Part shown: piece after piece, positions 56,665 through 64,000 of the stretch | Layout: every line of letters begins with the position of its first letter | Numbering within the stretch: position 1 is the stretch's first letter | Assembly: GCA_028023455.1 (NCBI GenBank) | Contig: JAQFVV010000071.1 | Coordinates: 6,156,650-6,220,649, forward strand | DNA length: 64,000 nt | Direction: 5' to 3' | From: Epiperipatus broadwayi | Lineage: Eukaryota; Onychophora; Udeonychophora; Euonychophora; Peripatidae | Notes under the pieces: model-generated | What the model saw: the letters and a program-made list of their open reading frames with translations, nothing else | Databases searched by the model: none | What the model was told of the DNA's origin: nothing | Program-made: the position numbers and the translations under genes

Positions 56665-56940
56665 CCGTGGCTGATTTCTGCGTCTGGGACTAGCTCCAAT
56701 TCTAGATAGTAGTGCGGTTGATTGCTGCGCCTAAGTCTAATTTGAATCCGAAATAGTAGCTGGCTGATTCCTGTACCTAAGACTAGTTTGAATCCGAGAT
56801 AGTAATGCGGCTGATTGCTGCGCGGAAGACTACTTTAAATCCAAGATAGCTGACTGTTGCGCCTAAGACTAATTTGAATCTGGGGTAGTGGCATGGCCGA
56901 CAGTTGCACCTATGACTTGTTTGAATCCGAGAAAGAAAAT
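56665..56940 (+). repeat. minisatellite, six units of about 47 bp
   Basis: Unit consensus: GCGGCTGATTGCTGCGCC, TAAGACTAATTTGAATCCGAG, ATAGTAAT. CTGAT-type starts lie at 56671, 56718, 56764, 56811, 56850 and 56897, i.e. spacings 47, 46, 47, 39, 47. It is GC-richer than everything around. The period is not a multiple of three, and no frame stays open across units in a repeating way, so a coding repeat is unlikely. Confidence 0.8.
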
Positions 56941-57039
56941 CTTTGAAAAAAAAATCAGGTTCAATCAGAGTTAATATATATATTTTTAAATAGTTCATCC
57001 ATGTCCAAACACCACCTAAAGATCCAATATTGGTCAATA

Positions 57040-57805
57040 ATTGGTTATCTCGCTTTTCTTAGATAAAAGAGTAAACAAGAATGAAATCTGCTCCAACCCC
57101 CAAATCGACAGACCTGGTAAATAAATAGTTTCATCAAAGAATTTATTGTTCAAAGGTGGAAATAGCAGAGCTAGTGTACGATCCATGGATTTTGAAGTCC
57201 AAAATCCATCACTCTATAACTGCTCATAATTATGCAGAATGAAAAGCTTCATGGTAATGCCTTCTTTACTATTATTATAAGGGAATTTCCAAAGAGATCT
57301 TATCTACAGTGAGCAGTTTAACAAGTTTCATCTTATTAATTTTATACATGCAATCTGATAATCTACAAATCAGTCTTTTCTTTAAATAATAGCAGTCATT
57401 TTCATTATTCCAGAAGTAATTATAAAGAATATTAATTGCTATTGAAAAATAGTTTTGTTTTTCAAAACTGCTTTATGTGATGATAGTTGGAGATATAATG
57501 ATTAGCCGTCATGAGTTCTTTGTTATTCAAGAATAAAAAACAGTGGTTAATCATTAATGTATCTATAAAATTAAAAATAAATTTGATTAACTGCAGAATG
57601 TAAATAGATCTTCTTTAAAATAAATAAAAATAAACAATGGAATAGCTTTGGCTTTATAGCTTGGAGTTTCGTGATCAGTTTGAAAGCTGGAAATACCAGA
57701 ACAGGAATGAACTATGAACACTACATGTAATACATAGAAACAAAAAAGACACTATAAAAAATAGTCAGATTTTTTTTCCATATATATATTTAAAAACAAG
57801 CGTTT
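57040..57805. other. spacer with weak SINE traces
   Basis: 57165-57260 (GGTGGAAATAGCAGAGCTAGTGTACGATCC) and 57640-57710 (TAGCTTGGAGTTTCGTGATCAG) weakly resemble the Pro-type SINE head. Nothing else seen. Confidence 0.3.
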
Positions 57806-57895
57806 AGTGGCCTAGTGATTAGCATAGCTGCCTTCCAAGCAGCTGGCCCGAGTTCGCTTCCCTGTCAACGCTTTGACATATATATAAAAAAACTT
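57806..57895 (+). mobile_element. tRNA-Gly(UCC)-type SINE
   Basis: A near-complete tRNA shape: GCGTTTA pairs with TCAACGC, D-arm TAGTGGCCTAGTGATTAGCA (box A), anticodon arm AGCTGCCTTCCAAGCAGCT with anticodon TCC, T-arm with box B GAGTTCGCTTCC. Followed by TTTGACATATATATAAAAAAA instead of CCA-type processing signals, the same 3' sequence as the truncated copy at 15138. This tail, plus mismatches in the T-stem, make it a SINE, not a functional tRNA gene. Confidence 0.8.
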
Positions 57896-58149
57896 TTTAG
57901 CTGCTGTATTTAATATGTTACGAAATACTGTTGCAAAGCATGAATTTTGCGTATAAAATGGAAAACAAGTATATAAAAGGGCTAGATATAAAATATTTGA
58001 GATTTATCTGTTACTGGTCTAAGAAATCACGCGATTCTTAAGCACTGTGTTTTTTTAGAATGATAGATAATTGAGTAAAAGGAGATTTCATGGTGTTAAA
58101 TTTGTCTGAAGGTTGTATTGTAAACTAACTTGTGTGCTATTAGTAACAG

Positions 58150-58260
58150 GTGATTGTATTTGGAAAGTTCAAATAAAGTTTTGAATTTTTCTAAACATCT
58201 TCAATATTTAATATTAGATGGTGGAAATAATTACGATATATAATTACCACAATGTTAGAT
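58150..58260 (+). mobile_element. SINE-B 3' tail fragment
   Basis: TTTGGAAAGTTCAAATAAAGTTTTGAATTTTTCTAAACATC, TTAGATGGTGGAAATAATTACGA and ACCACAATG follow the order of the SINE-B tail. Confidence 0.55.
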
Positions 58261-58539
58261 TTACTCTTAATTTGAATTTGATATACTGTATTGTGTTCTT
58301 GGTATTCCTAGAAGTATCCCTGAAAAGTTAATAATATTAAAATTCATTTGGTACTTTTATAAATTTTATCAATATCTATGACATTAAATACAAAGAATTC
58401 AGAGAACATTTTTACTCTTTATTGGATAGTGTTTTTACAGCACTGCTATTAAAAGTCTTAATTTTTGGCCTTGAATGCTTTATGCATGGGTTATAAACTT
58501 TGGTCAAATGGTCTAAATTTTTAACTATGGATTATTACA

Positions 58540-59430
58540 ATTAATTTTATTTAGATGAACAATGCTTTCAGGAGTTTTGTTAAATCGTTTGCTGTCAACC
58601 TCAATAGAAAGTTTTTTGTCAAGATTGTCTGAGAAAGGTATTGGAAACATAAAAAGAGATTTTTGATTTAATCAAGGCATTTGATTCAGTTAACCTAATC
58701 AAGACATTTGTCTTAACTAATATTATAGATTAATGGCAATATTTAATATTATCTAATTGTTTATTGAAGTTTATATTATAAGACTTATGCATGATAGAAT
58801 GAGAAGAAATGTTATTGTTAATGATGGAAATGAGAGGAAGTTGCTAATGATGGATAATGTAAAGCATTTGAAATAAAAGTTTCTGTTAAAGAAAGATGAT
58901 TACCAGCTGCAATTTTGTCTTTTATTTTTATGATATCAATATTTGGGCTAATTTGCAAATAGTTTCATAAACCAGACATAAAAACATAATATAAGTATAG
59001 TTTAGTTCGAAACAAAACAAAATCTACAACATTTTCTTGGCTTCATGATTTACAATGTGCCATTGCTTATGATATTCTTCCAATTTGAAGGATGATCTAC
59101 AAATGTTTGGAATAAGTTGTACAAAGATTTTGATTAAGTATATCAATGTTCTTAAAACTCAGCTATTTTAATGGATAATGATAAAAGCAAAATCTCAATT
59201 AACTTAGTTTTGATGGTTATCAACTTGAGAATGTGAATCAATTTTAATATCTTTGCAAGTTTTCATATGGAAAAGCATGATTGAAAGATGAAGTGGAACA
59301 AATTGAAAGATAAGATATTTACCACATTGATAGAACTTCTGTAAAAAAAGGTTATATATAGAGTTAACATTTTTCCAATTTTTGATATAAAGGTATTAGA
59401 AAAATTGTGTTTGAAAATGTTCTCTAAGAT
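58540..59430 (+). pseudogene. LINE reverse-transcriptase core, heavily decayed
   Basis: Recognisable RT landmarks in order on the plus strand: DLIKAFDSVN (motif A, aspartate kept) at 58660-58690, IRLMHDRMRRNVIVNDGNER (the 'I-LLH-GM-A-V--NG' region before motif B), a lost 'GVKQGC', then VRNKTKSTTFSWLHDLQCAI (family 'LRRLQAKTK----L-DL-FADD', here without the aspartates), and YQLENVNQF near 59220 (family 'VNG--L--VDKFTYLG'). Many stops. Type matches the C-terminal relic at 40745. It is upstream of, and distinct from, the RTE copy that begins near 60835. Confidence 0.7.
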
Positions 59431-59489
59431 AATGATTATAAGATCTTAAGAGTGATCCGCATACTATATGTGATACTCTTTAATGGACT

Positions 59490-59630
59490 GGTGTCCTGTG
59501 TAGTTTAGTGCACTTGTAGAGAGCAGATGTTGGAACCTAAGATCCTCAGATCGATTCCAGTACTGCCATATTTGGAACTTGAACTAATTTGATTATTTTA
59601 AGGGACTGGCAATATGAAGTAAATAAATTG
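59490..59630 (+). mobile_element. tRNA-Pro-like SINE
   Basis: GTGTAGTTTAGTGCACTTGTAGAG, ATGTTGGAACCTAAGATCC, CAGATCGATTCCAGTACTG (box B) and the tail AGGGACTGGCAATATGAAGTAAATAAATTG. Confidence 0.6.
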
Positions 59631-59957
59631 TAACAGTCTTCCTGAAAAGCATTTTATGATGAATTTGAATATGATATTCTTGGAGAAAGTGTGCTCTTAT
59701 TTTCTCAAATATATTTCAAAGAAGTAGTTTGATTTCATTTATTGGGAAGATGTGGCTGAGAATAAAATTTGAGTTAAAGTCTTTCAAAAAAATAAAGTTT
59801 ATTTTTTTTTTTTTTACAAGGCATTCTTGGTGTTACAAATTGACATGCATCACAAAACACATCTTTATTATTTCATTTTTTGTCTTTCCTTCTTTTTCTT
59901 TTGGAGTTATACTGATTATACTCATTTACTAGAGATGATTAATGCTAAATAGTATAA

Positions 59958-60115
59958 TATTTATCATCATCATCATTATTATTATTGTCATCATCAGCAA
60001 TATTTTATTACTATTATTATTGCTATCATCATTATTATCATCATTATTATTATATGATCATATCACATTATTATCAATATCATTATCATCATCATCATTA
60101 TCATCATCATCATCA

Positions 60116-60187
<72 letters not shown>
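59958..60187. repeat. (ATC)n/(ATT)n compound microsatellite
   Basis: CATCAT and TTATTA units, ending in about 70 bp of pure ATT (60117-60187). Tyr-, Ser- and Leu-rich frames across it are artefacts. Confidence 0.95.
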
Positions 60188-60188
<1 letters not shown>

Positions 60189-60509
60189 GAAATATGGTTA
60201 TAGGAAAGAATTTTATAGAAACTGAAAAGAAACTGTTTGATTTCTCTTTATGACCTGAGAGGAACTAAGTGAGGCAAATTCATAATGTCCTTTATTAATC
60301 ATATGTAATTATTCATATAGTTAATAAAGATGGATGCCTGCTTAACACCATGCATCAATCACATTTGGCAAGTTTACTGTTTTTTTTATTGTTATTGTAC
60401 TTCCGAGTTTAAGATCAAGTAACAATGTGACCTTTTTTCCCAGTTGTCCTCCAATTCTTAATTGCAATATCAATTGAGGGTAGGAGTAATGTGTGTATAA
60501 ATGACCCTT

Positions 60510-60618
<109 letters not shown>

Positions 60619-60834
60619 TATGAAAGTCCAATACTTATTTCTGGGGAGGGATATAAAATTGTGAATCAAGGCAACAGTAAGTGCCCACAGATGAAGGATG
60701 CTAATGATACTCTGATATCAGACCCAGACTGCTATCTCATGTTAACCTTTACATACCTGCAACTGTAGATCACTTTTAAGCAAAGGAATATTGCCTAAAT
60801 TGTAATAATTGTCTAATATTAAATGGGACATTGT

Positions 60835-61625
60835 TGGGTTTGTGAAGTGTGAAAAGAAAATTGAATTAAAAAGGTAGACATATACTTTACTACAAAGATA
60901 TTGGAACACAATTTGGGGTAAATTTCATTATAACAAAAGAATAAAAGAACAACCCTATAAAGATTAATGGTATATCAGACAGAGCAGCAAGATAAATCAT
61001 TCATATTAATGGAATATAAAATTCAGATTTATGCCCTAATAAGTTCTCGCTGTGATGAAGAAATATAACATAAAATTTTACAAAATTCTTTAGATTAAAC
61101 CAAATAACATTTAAAAATTGTCATCAGAAGTTATAATACTAGATAAAAATTTGGTGGATAAATTTGCTTATCATGATTGAAACGAGAGGGAACACTGACA
61201 TGAGAAGTTTGCAGAAAAATAAAAACTGTAGATTATGTATTCTATCTTTAAGCAAAATGTTAAATAGAAATGGGCATGGAAGCAATTAAATGAAGATGAA
61301 GCAGAATTACAGAAAATATATATTTCAAGAAATGTAAGATTTTTAAAAGAACTAACACAGGAAGTGATTATCATTTAGTAAGATGCTGGATATACGTTAA
61401 TGAAAAAACAGAAAGATGAAAACTGTTGAGAAAGTCAGTAGATTTCAAAGTTGGTTCAGACCTGATGGAAATCAACAAGAAGATAACTAATACTCTTATC
61501 AAGAATTGCAAGAAAGATATCTGATATTAAAAAAGCAGCAATTTGCTGGTAAATTTTCTAGTAAGACAAAACTATATCTAAAGAAGAGAAAGAGTTATGA
61601 ACATTTTTTTAAAATGATTTACTAG
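60835..61625 (+). pseudogene. RTE LINE endonuclease domain, decayed (5' part)
   Basis: Plus-strand pieces in several frames follow the apurinic endonuclease domain of RTE-like proteins: CEKKIELKRVDI, EQPYKINGISDRAARQI-like stretch at 60950-61000 ('RI--I-G-SDRA-RL-IQ'), FAPTSSHCDEE-like remnant at 61030-61060, NERGRNTDMRSLQKNKNCRL (family 'NERGN-LI-FA--N-L-I') at 61175-61240, and TGSDYHLVRCWI (family 'GSDHR-VRA') at 61355-61390. The last contains the SDH-type catalytic motif with H retained as 'SDYH'. The element continues beyond the HP-A insertion into 62159-64000. Confidence 0.7.
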
Positions 61626-61638
61626 AGAAAACTAATAT

Positions 61639-62145
61639 AATAATCACATGATCACAATTTTCTTATGCTTGCTTATAACTGTTATTAAAACAGGCAAAAA
61701 CTCACTTTACATATTGCACACAGCAAGCTAGAGTAATCAATGGATGCCAGAAAGCTTGTGCATAAAATCCCCATCTAGTGCCTACTCGTCCAATATCCCC
61801 AGACACCCAAATATATGAGTACTGAACTGAGTTCAGACCTATATGACTATATAACCTGATGGGCTTGGATTGAAAATATTAAGATGTTTTCAATTTAAGA
61901 CTCGTAGTTTTGTAGTTAAGTAAAGAAAAAGGTGGCTACTGGAGGGTTGCATTAGATCCTAAGATGTAGATGCAGTGCTCTCAGATCCAAGGCTCTGCAC
62001 TGATGAAGGCCACAAGCCAGAAACTAGTGTGGGAATATTGGATGAGTTGGCACTAGATGGGGATTTTATGTATAAGCCTTCTGGCATCCATTGATTACTC
62101 TAACTTGCTATGTGGCAATACGTATAGTGAGTTTTTGCCTGTTTT
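61639..62145. mobile_element. HP-A element, copy 4 (longest), inserted in the LINE
   Basis: Flanked by a 13-bp direct repeat AGAAAACTAATAT at 61626-61638 and 62146-62158. Left arm CACATGATCAC..., CTAGAGTAATCAATGGATGCC, TAGTGCCTACTCGTCCAATATCCCC; right arm GAATATTGGATGAGTTGGCACTAG, GCCTTCTGGCATCCATTGATTACTC. The centre (about 61805-62025) contains TTTTGTAGTTAAGTAAAGA, GATCCTAAGATGTAGATGCAGTGCTC and GAAGGCCACAAGCCAGAAACTAGT. Total 507 bp. It splits the decayed LINE between its endonuclease and RT parts. Confidence 0.9.
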
Positions 62146-62158
62146 AGAAAACTAATAT

Positions 62159-64000
62159 CTAAGGTTTTGTGAAATAATATAAAAAAGGGTTAAATATATA
62201 AGAAAATATAATTGGGATTTGGTATCACTTCAGTTATATTTTCACATGTCATTATTAACTCGTTTTCATGGACCTTTAAAAAATTTTCATGCTCTCACTT
62301 TTCTTCACACATTGTTTTGACTCAATAGAAAATTTACTGGTAAATTGCTGCTTGTTTTGTACCTATCTCTCTATAATTTTTAATAGAGTATTAGTTATTG
62401 ATTTCAATCAAGTTTGAACCATCCTTCAAAGTCTGTTAATATTTAAAATGATTTGATAGCTTTTATATCTCTGGTTTTGCAATAGTACATATCTAGCATC
62501 TCAGTAATTGATGATCACTTTCTATATTAAATTTATTAAAAACCTTACAATAGAAAACAAGAAAAAGTGTTCAAAAGAAGAGAGATGATATCATAAAATG
62601 TGTTGACCAGTTTTTTAAGTATTATGTTGCAGCAGAGAACAATAAAACCAAGAATAATTTTCAAGAAGGGTTTTATAAAGAATTATATAGTAATAAAGAA
62701 CATAGAAACAAAATATTCCCTATAAATAATACATCTAAATTGCCAAGTACATTATATGAAGAGGTTAAACATGCAATTAATTCAACAAAATAAAAGCTCA
62801 AGGTAATGGTGGAATTATTGTTTATATTTTAAAAAGAGATGAAGAAATAGAAATATTATTGACAAAATTCTATACCAAATGTATAATATTGATAGTTAAT
62901 AAAGATGATAAAAAAAGGTGTTAGAAACTACAGATCTATCAGTTTTCTGTAAGTTTCATACCAAATCTTTATCAAGGTAGTGATGACTTATCTACAATAA
63001 ACTTTGAATCTTAACGAATCAAATGATCAAGCTGGATTTTAAAATAAAATTAGCATAATGGATCACCTTCAAGTAAAGTATAATTTGCCATTACGCTTTG
63101 CATTTGTAGAGAATGAAATGACCAATTTGATAAGTATTTCCACAGTGATCATAGCTTTGGATCAACAAGATATAGACCTAGAATATTGCCATAGTTTTTA
63201 AAAAAATATTTATCAAAATACAATAAAAGTTGTTAGATTACATGGTGATATTAAAATTGAGAAGAGTATACTACAGTGTGATTCCATTTCTTCAAAACTT
63301 TTATATTTAAGTCATCTAGATTCAGCAGAAGATGTTTTTTTAAATAATGCTTCACAACTTCAGGAAATGTTGCAATGGTATTCAACTGAAAATACGAAGA
63401 TGGAATTAAAACTAAATGCTAAAGAGATTAAAGTAATAATTAATAAATTTTCTCCGAAGAAGGAAATAAAAATTGATAATCGTGAATTAGAAGAAATTGA
63501 CAACTACAAATACCTTGCTCAGATTGTAAATACGTATAGAAACATGATGGATGAAATTAATATTAGAATTAAACTTAGATGGAATGCTTTTAGTAGATAC
63601 AATTTAGTATTAAAAGGGAATATACCTATCTGTTTGAAAAGAATGTTTTTAGCAGATAATATTTTACCAGTTCTTAATTATGGATCTGAGATTTTGACCG
63701 TTAACAGAAGAGCAGTACAGAGACTATAAGTCATTCAATGAAGTGTGGAGAGATGCATGTTGTCAATAGCAAGAAGAGATCAAAAATCTATGTGGCTGAG
63801 AGAATCAACAAATATTACTGGCATCATTGAAAGTATCAAGAGATTGGAATGAAGCCAGACTTGATATATTGCTAAAAGATATAATAATAGATAGTTGAAG
63901 TTTTAAATTGAATCCCAAGGAATTAAAGACCTAGAAAGAGACCGAATGTGAGATGGGAAAAGTATGCTACTATGAATGGAAAAAACTGGATAACTTGGAG
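62159..64000 (+). pseudogene. RTE LINE reverse transcriptase and C-terminus, runs off window
   Basis: Linker and RT remnants: FYKELYSNKEHRNKI at 62670, RNYRSISF-like at 62925, QAGF at 63030 and a motif A region replaced by noise. From 63367 a 120-codon frame is open: MLQWYSTENTKMELKLNAKE, IDNYKYLAQIVNTYRNMMDE, RYNLVLKGNIPICLKRMFLA, ILPVLNYGSEILTVNR. The YADD-bearing motif C just upstream (about 63310) is lost (SAEDVFLNNAS). After a stop at 63727: ERCMLSIARRDQKSMWLRES and RPRKRP-like residues to the window edge. Typical RTE order; non-functional. Confidence 0.85.

Noticed and set aside
56665-56940. CRISPR-like array
   Set aside because: Units are contiguous, diverged tandem repeats without unique spacers, in eukaryotic DNA.
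57806-57877. Functional tRNA-Gly gene
   Set aside because: The T-stem is mismatched and it is followed by a SINE tail shared with another truncated copy.
59942-60253. Leu/Ser- and Tyr-rich frames
   Set aside because: Translation of the ATT/ATC microsatellite.

Overview
This window is nuclear, non-coding DNA from an invertebrate-like metazoan. It is strongly AT-rich, has no operons or dense ORFs, contains one 500-N assembly gap, and is filled with old transposable elements, tRNA-derived SINEs and microsatellites. I found no host exon, rRNA, real tRNA gene or CRISPR array that I could support. The species cannot be fixed from the sequence. The mix of RTE-type LINEs, Penelope-like elements, tRNA-Gly and tRNA-Pro SINEs and a SPIN-like hAT element fits an arthropod, a mollusc or a similar invertebrate.

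Layout. 0-10 kb holds a three-copy foldback, a tRNA-Gly SINE with perfect 15-bp target-site duplications (TSDs), a terminal-inverted-repeat element here called HP-A, a composite repeat called R480, LINE fragments and the gap (7182-7681). 10-17 kb holds more HP-A and SINE copies and two large foldbacks built from a second SINE family (SINE-B). 17.3-19.7 kb is a head-to-head pair of Penelope-like element 3' halves. 19.8-21.7, 31.3-33.5 and 38.3-40.4 kb are three copies of a 2-kb element with TGTAACGG-type ends, probably solo LTRs. 22.6 kb holds a SPIN-like hAT MITE with a perfect 8-bp TSD. 23.5-24.0 kb is an RTE 3' end. 27-28, 34-35, 37, 45 and 49.5 kb carry an unclassified 700-900-bp AT-rich repeat (R700). 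40.7-43.8 kb has a LINE 3' end, a near-perfect short hairpin, a Penelope GIY-YIG endonuclease fragment and two recent SINEs. 47.4-47.9 kb has an unidentified broken coding region. 50.5-52.9 kb has a BovB/RTE-like fragment, a 121-bp poly-G tract and an R480 cluster. 56.7 kb is a 47-bp minisatellite. 58.5-59.4 kb and 60.8-64.0 kb are decayed LINEs; the second keeps endonuclease and reverse-transcriptase parts, is split by an HP-A insertion and runs off the window end.

Taken together, the RTE-type LINEs are plausible suppliers of reverse transcriptase for the SINEs; this is inference from co-occurrence only. The most unusual general property is the number of long imperfect palindromes (about ten), several of which are inverted copies of transposons. 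The best leads are the SPIN-like element, the HP-A family (long inverted repeats but 13-bp TSDs), the Penelope inverted pair and the 2-kb TGTAACGG elements.
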